Assembly: GCA_022575985.1 (NCBI GenBank) | Contig: JAKSXM010000002.1 | Location: forward strand, 17,781,001-17,845,000 | Length of the DNA stretch: 64,000 bases | Origin: Anagrus nilaparvatae | Lineage: Eukaryota; Arthropoda; Insecta; Hymenoptera; Mymaridae | Direction of reading: 5' to 3' | Shown: positions 48,600 to 60,935 of the stretch, piece after piece | Layout: each line of letters begins with the position of its first letter | How positions within the stretch are numbered: position 1 is the stretch's first letter | Made by a program: the position numbers and the translations under genes | The notes under the pieces: model-generated | Database searches by the model: none | Seen by the model: only the letters and a program-made list of their open reading frames with translations | Told to the model about the DNA's origin: nothing

Positions 48600-50340
48600 G
48601 AGTCAATATTAAAACTTATGCATATTTTAAAAATGTAAAATAAATTTAAGCTTTAATTTAAATGTTACGTCTAATTTCAAAGTTGTAGTAGGTGCAGATA
48701 GTAAACTCAAATATCAATTATATTTAAGTTTATTAATGTCAAAAAAGCATTTCACATTATTATATTATTTATATAGTATAAACTTTAATAAAAAATTATG
48801 CATTTTTATGTAACAAATAATTAAAAAGGCCAATGGATCCGATTTAATGAAACTTATTTATGAAATTTAATTTGAATCATTATTATAAGAAATTTTTTGC
48901 CTGTAATCTTTAATTAAATTTTTATGCAACAATTTGAAATATTTTATAATGTTTTAATATTTTTATATGCATGTGATTAAGGTCATTATATAAATAATAT
49001 AATTATTAAATGATCAATAATTAGTTTATCTCTTCATACATTATACATTATATTTATGTCGTCCAAAACAATAAATTAAAAAAATTTTTTTTTTACATTA
49101 GTTTTTATTATTTAGTTTTTTTGTAAATCACTTTATTATAATAGTTATATACCTGACTGTTTTTACTTTTAAAAATGTGAATTTTCTACTAATAAAAAAA
49201 TACGTCAATGTTGCACTAAAATCATTCACATGAAAATGTTTATTTTCTGCGCGGCCTTTAACTTTTTGCACTTGCAAGCAGTGCACTTTTTGGCGAATCG
49301 CCGGATGTGCGCAAGGGTCCATATATTACACTCATCATTGAAAATGTTGAAATTCATATACAATTTATATGCAGGAGAAATACCCTAAAACTATATAAAT
49401 TGACAATGCAGCTGTTATAAAAAATAAAAAATTTATTTTGTGATTTTAAAAAGGATTTTGTAAGTTAAATTTTGCCATTTTTTATACACTTTTATTATTC
49501 TACATGTGAATATATAAAAATTGTCATAAAATATCAATAATTAAAGTTACTAGTGGATAATGCAAATTATGCATTTTGATTTATTTATCACAACAATAAT
49601 ACGTTTATTCATGATAAAAATTTAGTTGCATTTAAAAAAAAAATGCATTTATTTTTACTCATCAAATTTCTACAATTTCATTCATTAAAGGAATTAACCT
49701 AAAAATTGTAAGTACAGAAATTAAAACACTATTATATAAATATACAGTAATACAGTATATAAGTAAACATTCACAGCATTAAAACTGAAAATAATCATTT
49801 TTCATTTAATTTATATTTGTTTATTTAATTTCAAGTTTCGTTTTGGTGTAATATGATATTAAGAGATAATTTTATTGGAATATTGAATAGACCAAAATTG
49901 CAATCTTGGAGATTATTATTAAAACCACCATGGTTGATAGTTTCTAATTCAAGCTATCTAATCATCGAATCTCATCAGAATGCCAAAAAATTTATTCGTA
50001 ATTCTTAATTCTTATTTACAATATATACAAAATTTTAAGTTATAAACAGATGATCATTCCAGAAATACTATATAATTGAAAGACTGATTAATAATATTTC
50101 TTGAGACAATTAGAATAATGGTAAAGTAAATTTTATTAAACTAAATTTATATTATTACTAAAATGCTCTTTTATTGTTGCAGATATATTTTAAGGAGATT
50201 TTAAATTGCATGAGAATGATTACAAAACTTAACAATTTTCAACAATGCATATCATTGCAGACTTATAATTATTACAATTAAAATATATTAGTTAAAAAAA
50301 AGATGATTTTATTCTTAAAAAATAAAAATTGTTTCAAAAG
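48600..50340. other. Intergenic stretch between FAM162-like and Ext1
   Basis: No gene or repeat recognised. It would contain the promoters of two divergently oriented genes. Confidence 0.45.
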
Positions 50341-50346
50341 ATAAAA

Positions 50347-52968
50347 ATGCAAGCCAAGAAGCGTTATTTACTACTATTTGTAACTTGCGCCTTTCTTGGA
50401 TATTGTTACTTTGGTGGATATCGTTTAAAAACAGAAAATAATTTAACAAATAAACCAAAATTTCATGAAACTTTACCTTCTTATTATAATTTGGATAAAA
50501 ATTACGATGAAAAAGATAAAAAATTTTCAACAAATAACAATCAAATTTTTTCACAAAATACCAAATTGTGTAATATGAATACATGTTTTGATTTTTCAAA
50601 GTGTAAACAAGGATTTACTGTTTATGTGTATCCAGTTGAAGATTCTATTAGTCCATTGTACCAAAAGATACTAAATGTTATTACTGAGTCTCGTTATTAT
50701 ACATCGGACCCATCAAAAGCATGTTTATTTGTTTTAGCTTTAGATACTCTTGATAGAGACCCATTATCAACAGAATTTGTACATAATTTACCAACAAAAA
50801 TTTCACGTTTAGAATATTGGAATAATGGAAAAAATCATTTAATTTTTAATTTATATTCTGGTACATGGCCAGATTATGTAGAAGAATCTATGGCTTTTGA
50901 TTATGGATATGCTATGCTGGCTAAAGCTAGTATGTCGGTATCAAAACTTAGACCAGAATTTGATATATCAATTCCTTTGTTTGCAAAGCAGCATCCAGAA
51001 AAAGGTGGAGAACCTGGTTCGGCTCCTGAAAATTTTTTCCCTAATAATAAAAAATATTTAGCGGCTTTTAAAGGTAAAAGATATGTTCATGGAATTGGTT
51101 CAGAAACTAGAAATGCACTTTATCATTTACATAACGGTAAAGATTTTATATTTGTAACTACTTGTCGCCATGGTAAATCATGGAGAGAACTTCAAGATGA
51201 GCATTGTCAACAAGATATTCGAGAGTATGATACGTGAGTAATGTTCTTTTTAAATTAGTTTAAAAAAAAAAAAAATTTTTATTAAAAATTATTTAATACA
51301 TTTAAACAGATACGATTATGAAATTCTTTTGACAAATTCTACTTTTTGCCTTGTTCCTCGTGGGCGAAGATTAGGTAGTTTTAGATTTTTAGAAGCTTTA
51401 AAGGCTGGATGTATTCCTGTGATTCTTAGTAATGGTTGGGCGCTACCATTTTATGATCGTATTGATTGGTATCAGGCTGTTATTTATTCAGATGAAAGAC
51501 TTCTTTTTCAGGTAATTAGAACCGTTTAATTTTTGAACAAATATTCAAAAATAATTGATTGTTCTAAAATATCTTATATATTTAGGTTCCAGATATAATA
51601 AGATCAGTGCCAATTGCTAAAATTTTAGAATTAAGACAACAAACACAATTTCTATGGGAACGATACTTTTCTTCCATTGAAAAAATTATTTTTACAACTT
51701 TTGAGGTATTAAAAAGTAGTCTCTTTTTTGTATAAGTTTGAAATAAATTTATTTTTAAATTATTGTTTTATTAGAGTATTAGAGAACGAATACCTTGGGA
51801 AGGTTTAAGAGAAAAATTAATTTGGAATAGAGAGCCTGGTGCATTGGCAATTTTACCAAAATTTGCTGATAGTCAAAAAGAACTTCCATTTCAAGATTGT
51901 AATCCTGGAAATACATTTACTGCAATTATTTATTCTCAATTAGGTTCTACCGCTGTTCTTTATCGATTACTCAAAAGTCTTGTCAAAAGTAAATACTTGG
52001 ATAAGGTATACTTGGATAGAAATAAAAACTAACTAGATTATAGATTAAATTAGAATAAATATTAATTATTATATGTATCGTTTTAGATTATTTTAGTTTG
52101 GAACTCTGATATTCCTTTGGCAAAAAAACCAAGATGGCAAGGAATAAAAAAACCGGTGCATGTCGTATCTGCCTCTAGAATATCTGATAGATTTAATCCT
52201 AATTCGTTTATCAAAACTAGTGCCATATTATCATTAGACGAAGATGCAATACTCAATTCCGATGAAATTGACTTTGCTTTTGTTGTATGGAAAAGTTTCC
52301 CAGATCGTATTGTAGGTTACCCAGCACGTTCGCATTATTGGGATGATTCAAAGGCAATAAAGAAAATTTAATAATCAATAATTATCAATAATTTTCAATA
52401 AAATTTTATAAATTTTATTACAATACATTAAACTAAAATTTTTATTCTTTACAGAGATCTTGGGGTTATACAAGTAAATGGACAAATGACTATAGCATGG
52501 TATTGACAGGAGCTGCTTTTTATCATCGTTATTACAACACGTTGTACTCTGAGTTACTTAGTTCCACTCTCCATAAAACTGTTGAACAATCTCAGAACTG
52601 TGAAGATATTTTAATGAATTTTTTAGTAAGTCATGTAACTCGTAAACCACCTGTTAAAGTAACTCAACGTAAGCAGTATAAAGATATAGCATCTTCAGGG
52701 TTAAGGTACGTTTTTATAATTAGCTTTTTTTAAGTATTTTTAAATATTCATAAAAGAGTTGATTATTTTTTTTAATATTTAAAATAGATCGCCTTGGAAT
52801 GATCCTGATCATTTTACTCAACGTCAAACTTGTATGAATACATTTGTGGCTGTTTTTGGATATATGCCATTATTACGATCAAATATGAGACTGGACCCTG
52901 TATTATTTAAGGATCCTGTAAGTAATTTGCGTAAAAAGTATAGACAAATTGAACTAGTTAGTAACTGA
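50347..52968 (+). CDS. Exostosin-1 (heparan sulfate co-polymerase; tout-velu orthologue), 712 aa
   Basis: Seven coding exons: 50347-51233, 51310-51511, 51586-51705, 51775-52005, 52087-52353, 52455-52705, 52788-52968 (2139 nt, phases consistent). The start MQAKKRY is identical to vertebrate EXT1, so it is preferred over the in-frame ATG 18 nt upstream. A short signal anchor (about 8-25) makes it a type II Golgi/ER protein. The GT47 exostosin domain follows ([58 protein letters not shown]). The C-terminal GT64 domain has the DxD-type motif DED at 531-533 and [22 protein letters not shown]1 with EXT2 adds alternating GlcA and GlcNAc to heparan sulfate. Intron 5 appears to use a GC donor (AAAG|GCAATA). 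The GTAAGT at 52920 is coding ([15 protein letters not shown]), not a splice site. Confidence 0.95.
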
Positions 52969-55028
52969 AAATGAAAGAAACGATAGATACTCACGTAAAT
53001 TATTTACACCCAGAATGTTAATACAGATTATACATATAAATATTCGTGTACATAAAATAAATATAAATATATATGTTAGATTATACGCTTTTGTATTATG
53101 CCATTCGTATATAAATTTAAAAATGTATGCATTAAGATTAATTGAAATCGAAATATTTTAAGTCAAGAACTGTCTCAAAATTTCAAAAACATTCAAAAAC
53201 AAAATTTTGTAACTTGTGTGCCATTTTTTTTATTATATAAAATAGTCGTCTTTTTTTCTTTTTTTCAACTATTATTCTTATCTGTAGATTTTACAGAGCT
53301 CAAAAACAAAATATATAATCAAATGTTTCTCATACACTCATTATGAAAAATGTGAAGTACAAAAGTCAATCCCAAAATGTAATATATTTAACCTATAAAT
53401 ATGTGCTATATAAAATAATTTGTCATATTAATAAAAAAAATGTATATAGAATTTATTTCATATTTGAAATTTAATGCAGCAAAAATTATTCCTTTTAAAA
53501 ATAGAATGCATTTCTAAAATGTCCGTCCAAAAAGTTTTTTTTAAATTCTTGAATTCAAATTTTGGAATAAAGACATAAGTATATTTTCTTTTTATTATAT
53601 AGAACTATAAAAAACTGAATTTACAATGAAAATTTTTAATACATATTTAACTATATAGGTATGAAATAAATTATTGCGTATTATAATTTTACTAATTTAA
53701 TCAATCAAAGCTAGAAATGTAAAGTAAACTTTTTTATTTGTTATATTTTGTGTAAAAAGTGAATAATTAGATTTTCTGCTAAAATTTATTGTAGTGAAGG
53801 CATATGGACTTCCATTTTGTACCCACTTTTTTTCTGATAGATCAATGAAAGTATTTATGCTTGTTAGGTCATTGAATATGTATGTGATTCCCATTTGTAC
53901 CTTGAGTGGGCCACTTACCCGCAGGTAATTTTTGGTATATTGGATACCATATTCTTGGCTAAAAAAAATAAGTAATTAAGTATACTCTTTGAAAAATTTT
54001 ATGGACCTATCGGAAAAAAAGTCTACAAAATTAAAATATTTTCAAAGAAAAAAATTGATTGAAAAATGCAAAAAAATTGTAAATCTGGAAATCTATAGAT
54101 TTATAATAAATATATTTTAAAATTTGAGTAAATTTTCAATTTTTTTTGCAAATCATTATCAAATTTTGGGTATTATTTTGAGGAGTTACTTTCCATAGTG
54201 TACCGTTATAAAAATAGATAATACCAAAGATTTTATAATTAAAAATTTTTTGAATAGGTTTATAAAAATTAAAAAAAAAATGTGCAATAAAATATAATAA
54301 TAATAAATATTAGAAGCAATATATATATATAAGAAACATATATCGACAAAAGAAACAAAAGTAATGTTAAATCGAACAAAATAAAAAAAAAGAAAAATAC
54401 CAGTCAATAAAATATTTAAGTTAATGTTAATTTGGAAAAAATCCCTATTTTTAATGATGAATGGACAAATACGTTACTGTTTGAGTTAATAAGTTTCTGT
54501 TATAATATATACTCATTGTAGATTTAATTACTTATACTTAAGTATATATAATTTTATTATTTAGAGCATCTATTTTATAACATTATTTAGAAATTTAAAT
54601 AAAAAATTCAATGACAATATAATTCATTGAATTATACCTATTTAACAAATTTTTTTATTAATTCATACTTATATTGTATCGAGTAGTATAATTGTAATCA
54701 TTAATTATTATTATGATTATTCAAAATTTTGTAATACATTTATATAAACGAATTAAGAATAAATAAAAGTTATTTATTCCTTATTTATAATTATTTGTAA
54801 AAAAAAATAATTGACTTTTTAATAAAAAAAATAAAAGCTAAAAATGACTAAATTTATAAAATTTTTTCATTACACGCTGAAAATACCCTGCCAACTAGCT
54901 GGCACATGAGCTTAATATACTTCAATATACCACAAATATCACCGATTACAAGCACGTAATCATATAAATACATTTCTATTAAATTTTAAAAGTTTTTTTT
55001 ATTGATCAAAAATTTTGCAACAATTTTT
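52969..55028. other. 3' flank of Ext1 and intergenic DNA
   Basis: AT-rich, no further gene. A weak relative of the mariner-type MITE terminus (GAGTTACTTTCCATAGTGTA) ends at about 54202, possibly the remnant of a third copy. Confidence 0.4.
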
Positions 55029-55760
55029 CAAAAAATTAATTATCAGATTCGAGATATCGAGTAAAAATCGTACTTTCAAATATAAGTACTTTCATGAAAA
55101 TAAATGAGTTATTACATCCAAATTAAAAAAAATATATTGCAGTTTTTTTAATTTTTTTGTGTTTTTAATGTTGAGAAAAAAATTTTGAAAAAATTTGGTA
55201 TCAGATCCAAAAAATAATACTATAAACAAAATTCTAAAACTAGTACTCTCATAGAAATAAATTACGTACTATGTCCAAAGAGAAAAAAAATTTGGTGTTT
55301 TTTGTATTTTTTTATGACAAAAACTTTGGGGAAAAAATTTTCAAAAAATTAATTATCAGATTCGAGATATCGAGTAAAAATCATACTTTCAAATATAAGT
55401 ACTTTCATGGGAAAAAATGAGGTATTACACTAAAAAAAAAAAAAAAATATTGTAGTTTTAAAATTTTTTTTGTTTTTTTAATTTTGAAAAAAAAATTTTG
55501 AAAAAATTCGGTATCAGATCCAAAAAGTTACTATAAAAACGAACTTTCTAAAACTAGTACTTTCATAGAAATAAATTACGTATTACGTCCAAAAAGAAAA
55601 AAAAAATTTGGTCTTTTTCGTATTTTTTTGTGACGAAAATTTTCAAAAAATTTTCAAAAAATTAATTATCAGATTCGAGATATCGAGTAAAAATCGTACT
55701 TTCAAATATAAGTACTTTCATGGAAATAAATGAGTTATAATATCCAAATTAAAAAAAAAA
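55029..55760. repeat. Higher-order tandem repeat (~313-bp unit of two ~157-bp halves)
   Basis: TATCAGATTCGAGATATCGA recurs at about 55041, 55354 and 55668, a 313-314 bp period. Between these, a diverged half-unit with GGTATCAGATCC and AAACTAGTACT sits half a period away (55199). No coding potential; structure like a short satellite array. Confidence 0.8.
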
Positions 55761-55845
55761 AAGTAATTTAAGATTTTTTGATGAAAAAATTTTTGAAAAA
55801 AAAATTAGGTTTTAATTCCATAATGGTTGTAAAATTTCACCGGTT

Positions 55846-55849
<4 letters not shown>

Positions 55850-55885
<36 letters not shown>
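55850..55885. repeat. (CA)n microsatellite
   Basis: About 17 CA units followed by CGCGTAC. The reading frame across it (THTHTH...) is an artefact. Confidence 0.95.
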
Positions 55886-55887
<2 letters not shown>

Positions 55888-55967
55888 GTACATTCGTACT
55901 TTTTTTAAAAACCGGTTTTTTAGCTTCCTGAGGTCCCAAAACGTACTTAAATGCCAATTGAGGAACC

Positions 55968-56130
55968 AAAAAGATCTACTTTCTTACTTTCGGGTGATCT
56001 TTTTCGCTTTTATGAAAAACTATGTGTTGAACACGGGAAAAAATGTAGGAAATTTTACTTTCAATGCTGGCTACGCTCACTCATGCATACATCTGCATTG
56101 AAATCCTAATCCTATTTTTTTTCCTTGTTG
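55968..56130. repeat. Interspersed repeat, second copy of 42258-42430
   Basis: Shares AGATCTACTTTCTTACTTTC, ATGTGTTGAACACGGGAAAA and CCTTGTTGAACAAATA in the same order. It lies directly against the left end of the 2.3-kb inverted repeat. Confidence 0.7.
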
Positions 56131-56143
56131 AACAAATATAGAT

Positions 56144-58417
56144 ACCATTGCAAATGGCTTGAAACGTAAAAAAAAACCTTAAAAATATTATTTTTTTGAA
56201 CTCAAAACTTCATAAAACTGAATTTTAAAGATCAAAAGTTAAAAAAATCTTTTTAAAAATAAAGATTACTTATTTAGCTTTTAAAACTTTTTTAAGTGGA
56301 ATTATTATTGAAAGGTAATAATAAAAGGTTAAATAAAATATATTTCATTAATTACTAGATTCAGAAATTACCGAAAACAGCTGAAAACAACTCAAAACCT
56401 AAATTAACCAATTTTGGATCATTTTTAAAATAACCAAATCAGTCTTGTTTTTAATGATTTTGTTTATTACTAATTTTTTTACAGATTTTTTTATTATTTA
56501 CTTTAATTGTACATATTTTAAAGTATTATTTTTCTGTTAAAAATAATTTTTCTTTTAATTTTAAGCGTCTTAGAACAGTTAAATATTGGTTTTTTTAAAA
56601 ATTCATAGACTTGCGATGGTAGCGATCTTACTCGACACAAAAAAAAATTGAACACATCACTTTTGAACACCTAAATTAAAACATACAAAACTCAACACAC
56701 AATATTTTTTACACTAATTATTGCACACGAATTAAATTAAACACAAAATGTTCAGCTCATTTTATTTGACACAAATTCAAAACAAAAAACTAAAATTTAA
56801 TTAGTTTTTACAGGATTTGCATAAAAAATTTTTGTGTCGAATAATACGTATCAAAAAAATTTGTGTTGGATTTAAATGGTGTGGAAAAAGTAGTGTTAAA
56901 AAATAATGCGTGTTGAGTTTTGTGTGTTTTAGTCTTGTGTTCAATTTTTTTCGTGTTGAATAAGATCGCTACTGTAGAATTCGAACTCCCTATTTATTTT
57001 AATATTTTAATATGCTTTAGGAGAAAAATTCATTTTTTAAGTTTTTTAGGGGACCAGTTATGAGGGGACCAATTTTTAAAAGTTTTGCAGTCTTCAAGAA
57101 AAAATTTTCTGAATAATATTTACAAGAATTACTTATATATTTTTTCCTCGAGATTTCGTTGAAAGCACTATAGTTTTTTTATCTGGGGTTTTCCTTTGCC
57201 ATAAAATCTTTAGTTTCTATTTTTACTGGCTTTGTCCAATCTTATATATTTGCATTAGTACCCCATTTGAGCCTAAAGAGTTTGAAATATTTAAAATTAT
57301 CTTTAATAAATAAATAGATAGGAAAAAACTGCTTAAAAAAATGCGAAATCGTTTCGTCTGAAGATGAAAATTCACTGACTTATCAAATTTTTAAGTTATT
57401 GTGCTTCAAGTAACGTGTAATTGAGATTGTAGGAGAATTATTGCAAAATCTTTAATTAACGATAACTCGTTTATTGAAAACCAAAAAGTTTTGGCATTTT
57501 TTCGAGTGGTTTTTCCCTGACTATTTATTTATTAAAAATAATTTTAAATATTTCAAACCCTTTAAGCTCAAATGGGCTACCAATGCAAAATATATAAGAT
57601 TGGACAAAACCAGTAAAAATAGAAACAAAAGATTTTATGGCTAAGGAAAACAACAGATAAAAAAACTAGTGGTTTCATCGAATTTCCGAGGAAAAAATAT
57701 ATAAGTAACTCTTGCAAATATTATTCAGAAAATTTTTCCTTGAAGACTGCGAAACTTTTAAAAATTGGTACCCTCATAATTGGTACCTTAAAAAACTAAA
57801 TGAATAAATTTTTCTCCTGTAAAGCGTAGTAAAATGTTAAAATAAATAGTGAGTTTGAATTGTACGGGAAAAATTACTTGGGAATATACCTTTTAGTCCA
57901 GTTTATAACATCATTTGAATCTGCTAGAAAAATCTCAAGTCCATGAATTTTTCAAAAACCCAAATATTTAACATTTGAACTGCTCTAAGACGTTAAAATA
58001 AATTAAAAGAAAAATTATTTTTAACAGAAAAATAATACTTTAAAATATGCACAATTAAAGTAAATAATAAAAAAATATTTAAAAAAATTAGTAATAAACA
58101 AAATCATTAAAAACGAGACTGATTTGGTTATTTTAAAAATGATCCAAAATTGTATAATTTAGGTTTGGAGTTGTTTTCAGCTGTTTTCGGTAATTTCTGA
58201 AGCTAGTAATTAATGAAATATATTTTATTTAACCTTTTATTATTACCTTTCAATAATAATTACACTTAAAAAAGTTTTAAAAGCTAAATAAGTAATCTTT
58301 ATTTTTCAAAAGATTTTTTTAACTTTTGAGCTTTAAAATTCAGTTTTATGAAGTTTTGAGTTCAAAAAAATAATATTTTAAAGGTTTTTTTTTACGTTTC
58401 AAGCCATTTGCAATGGT
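56144..58417. mobile_element. Giant inverted repeat, 2.27 kb (arms ~1.1 kb)
   Basis: Termini ACCATTGCAAATGGCTTGAA (56144) and TTCAAGCCATTTGCAATGGT (ending 58417) are exact complements, and homology continues inward for about 1.1 kb to a spacer at about 57346-57489. Matching landmarks are GAACTCAAAACTTCATAAAACTG with CAGTTTTATGAAGTTTTGAG, and TTGTCCAATCTTATATATTTG with TATATAAGATTGGACAAA. No protein-coding frame. The left arm carries an extra nested palindrome (56619-56972). Looks like a very large non-autonomous foldback transposon. Confidence 0.85.
56619..56972. mobile_element. MITE nested in the left arm of the 2.27-kb palindrome
   Basis: Inverted termini GTAGCGATCTTACTCGACAC and GTGTTGAATAAGATCGCTAC, with an interior palindrome containing ATTGAACACA / TGTGTTCAAT. 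The right arm of the host palindrome has no such sequence at the equivalent place (about 57875-57945), so it inserted after the palindrome formed, with local rearrangement. Confidence 0.75.
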
Positions 58418-58435
58418 TTAAACAAAAAAAAAAAA

Positions 58436-58520
58436 TCCGCTTGCGTCAAGCAGAATTCCGCTTGCGGCAAGTGGATTTCCGCTAGCGGCAAATGGAATTC
58501 CGCTAGCGGCAAGCGGAATT
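58436..58520. repeat. Four tandem 21-bp self-complementary units
   Basis: The units are TCCGCTTGCGTCAAGCAGAAT, TCCGCTTGCGGCAAGTGGATT, TCCGCTAGCGGCAAATGGAAT and TCCGCTAGCGGCAAGCGGAAT, written here only to show their match. Each is itself a palindrome around GCGGC. They are followed by TTTTTTTCAGTGTA, a mariner-like end. Far more GC-rich than the surroundings. Confidence 0.8.
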
Positions 58521-59296
58521 TTTTTTCAGTGTATTAAGTTTTAATATTAAATCTATCATTTTTGGGACCCCATTTTTCATGTGGTTTTTCAGAAATTTTA
58601 TTAAAGGGAATTCTAATTAGGAAAATAATAATAATTTACGAAAATTTAAGCATAAATTTTCGATAGAAATCGTTAAAATTATAAATTTCATTGTTTGGGT
58701 AAAGAGCATCCCGGAAAAAGAAGCGATTTCGGCCCCGGCATGAAATCAAAAAAACCTTTTTACACTTGAAAGTACTCATAAAAAAAACATTTTTCCCGTT
58801 GGAATTTTTACCCCAGCTGCCCTCTGTTGGGCTAGAGGGGCAAAAGTGTTTAAAAAAATTTTTTTATTTTCAAAAATTCATATCTGTGGATCCAGAAAAC
58901 GAAAAGTGGTCTACAAGGTCTCAAAAAATTGGGATTTCTATGCACTTTAATTTTATATATGTAAAAAATTTTTTTGAGACACGTAAGCCACCTTAAAATT
59001 AAAAAAACGAAAAACTTTAGTTCAAATTTTATCTTTGAAGTTAATTTTTTCTGCTACAAAGGTTTACTCATCCCTAAAAAATTTATATGTTTTTCGTCAC
59101 ACATGAAGTTGCAGAATGAAACCGGTTTTAACGAGATTCCAACGTACAATTTTTTAAAAAAGCCGAAAAACCGATGGTTTTTTCATTTTTTAACTGATTT
59201 TCTGGGTTTTTAAGCTCAAATTTTTATTTAACTCTAAACATATACTTTTATATGCAAATTTTATGATTGTAAATAATATAAAAACTTAAAAATTTT

Positions 59297-59654
59297 GACG
59301 CGGCAAATTTTGTACACGAAAAAAAATGAACATTGGTTTTTTGAGCACAGCAAAATAAACATAAGAAAATTAAGCACCCAAAAAAAATATTAATATCTGA
59401 AACTAAGTTTTTTAGACACGGTTTTTTAAACACGAAAGATAAAATTTTTTTAAATTTTAATTGTAAAATTTAAAAAAATTTTATTTTAATGTTAAAAATT
59501 ATAAAAATTTTTTTTTTCGCGTTTAAAAAACCGCGTCCAAGAAACTAGTTTCAGATATTAATATTTTTTTTGGGTGCTTAATTTTCTTATGTTTATTTTG
59601 CTGTGCTCAAAAAACCAATGTTCATTTTTTTTCGTGTACAAAATTTGCCGCGTC
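59297..59654. mobile_element. MITE, 358 bp, 8-bp target duplication, with an empty site in the opposite arm
   Basis: Termini GACGCGGCAAATTTTGTACA and its complement; flanks AAAATTTT at 59289-59296 and 59655-59662. The corresponding position in the right arm of the 3.16-kb repeat (about 61258-61272) reads straight through with a single AAAATTTT, an unoccupied site. The interior is palindromic and non-coding. Confidence 0.88.
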
Positions 59655-59989
59655 AAAATTTTCTATTAGCACCGGTTTCAACAGGATCCCAATATATCAG
59701 AACTCAAAAATACAGATAAACTATTGATTTTTAACATTTTTTTGCAGATATCCAGAGTTTCTAAGAAGAAATAACTTTCTTTATATAATGAGGACTTATA
59801 TGCAAAAATTTTATGCATTAAATTTACATAAAAATCAAAAATCTTTCAATTGAAATCGGTTTTAACAAGTTTTCAGCGTAGAAATCGATAAAAGATATAA
59901 AAAACCGCTAAAATTTTGTTACCTTTTTTTGCTAATATTTTTGAGGTTTCTTAATAAGAATAAGGGTTTTTATGCAAGCATTTACTCAT

Positions 59990-60416
59990 ACTTCACACTT
60001 TAACCTATCTGTTGAACTATTAAAATATTACGCAAACCGATTCCATTCAAACCTAAGGTGAAAATGTTTAATAAAATAACGCTGTTAAATGATCATTTTT
60101 GTTTTTTAATTCACTGTCAGTAATTTTTAAAATCAAATAGTATATATTTTTGTTTAACATATTATAATGTTGCATCTTGTATTAAAATTTAATAAAAAAA
60201 TTTTTCTGAGTAAGTTACGCACAGGGAGCGTGAATTCCCTTATTTCAGCAATTTTTAAACTAAAAAATGATTCACTTGTATCAGGTATATGTGATTCTGT
60301 ACTAAATGCTTTTGAATCAGATGTATTAACATTGAAATTTGACTTTGCATCTTGTAATTGGAGTAACTTGATAAGTGAACACACAAATTATATGGTTACA
60401 AAGATTTTCACAAAAA
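59990..60416. other. Left part of the spacer, upstream of the Penelope fragment
   Basis: Contains an 87-codon plus-strand frame (60167-60430) and a 76-codon minus-strand frame over the same bases. Neither is recognised, and they cannot both be coding. It does not resemble the RT core expected upstream of the Penelope C-terminus. Confidence 0.4.
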
Positions 60417-60935
60417 ATGGCTGCGTATAATTCATTCGTGCATAGATTACTTACAATTCCAATGGAACAATCCGATTACGAAGAAGAGTTAAACATCATA
60501 AAACAAATAGCTGTTGCCAATTGATATAAAAGTTCAATAATCGATAAACTTATTTATAAACAACAAATAAAGAAAAAGCATCAACTCTTACCAAAAGACA
60601 ACCTCAAGTACTTATCAACTACTTACGGAAATATCACCAATCAAATCTTAGTAGAAGTTTTCAAAAAGCTAAACATGAAAGTAGCCTTCAAAACGGATAA
60701 CAACATCAAAAACATATTAAGATTTAGAACTCCCGAAAAATTGAAATTTAAAAGTGGTATTTACAAACTAGACTGCAACGATTGTGACAGCATATATATA
60801 GGACAAACAGGGCGCACTTTTTTCAAAAGATTTACAAAACACATACAAGGCCCAAATCAAAAAGTTCTGACATCCAAATATGCCGAACATCTTCTACAAA
60901 TAAAAACACAGGCACAATCCTGCACGAAAATATGA
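60417..60935 (+). pseudogene. Penelope-like element fragment: RT thumb end plus GIY-YIG endonuclease
   Basis: The frame from 60417 reads YNSFVHRLLTIPMEQ, KQIAVAN-stop-YKSSIIDKLI, then after a linker a GIY-YIG nuclease module: KSGIYKLDCNDCDSIYIGQTGR, with the GIY and YIG motifs and the following Arg (RTFFKRF). This order is characteristic of the C-terminal half of Penelope-like retroelements. One TGA interrupts it (60523-60525). A frameshift near 60890 moves the continuation (NKNTGTILHENM) into another frame, and the sequence then runs into the right arm of the inverted repeat. No RT catalytic motif is present. Confidence 0.88.

Noticed and set aside
52920..52926. GTAAGT near the end of Ext1 as a splice donor
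   Set aside because: Read as coding it gives the conserved EXT1 tail (VSNLRKKY) followed by a natural stop.
55778..56101. 107-codon frame with a THTHTH run
   Set aside because: Runs through the (CA)n microsatellite and a dispersed repeat; not a gene.
60167..60430. 87-codon frame upstream of the Penelope fragment
   Set aside because: Does not match Penelope RT and overlaps an equally long minus-strand frame; kept only as unassigned spacer.
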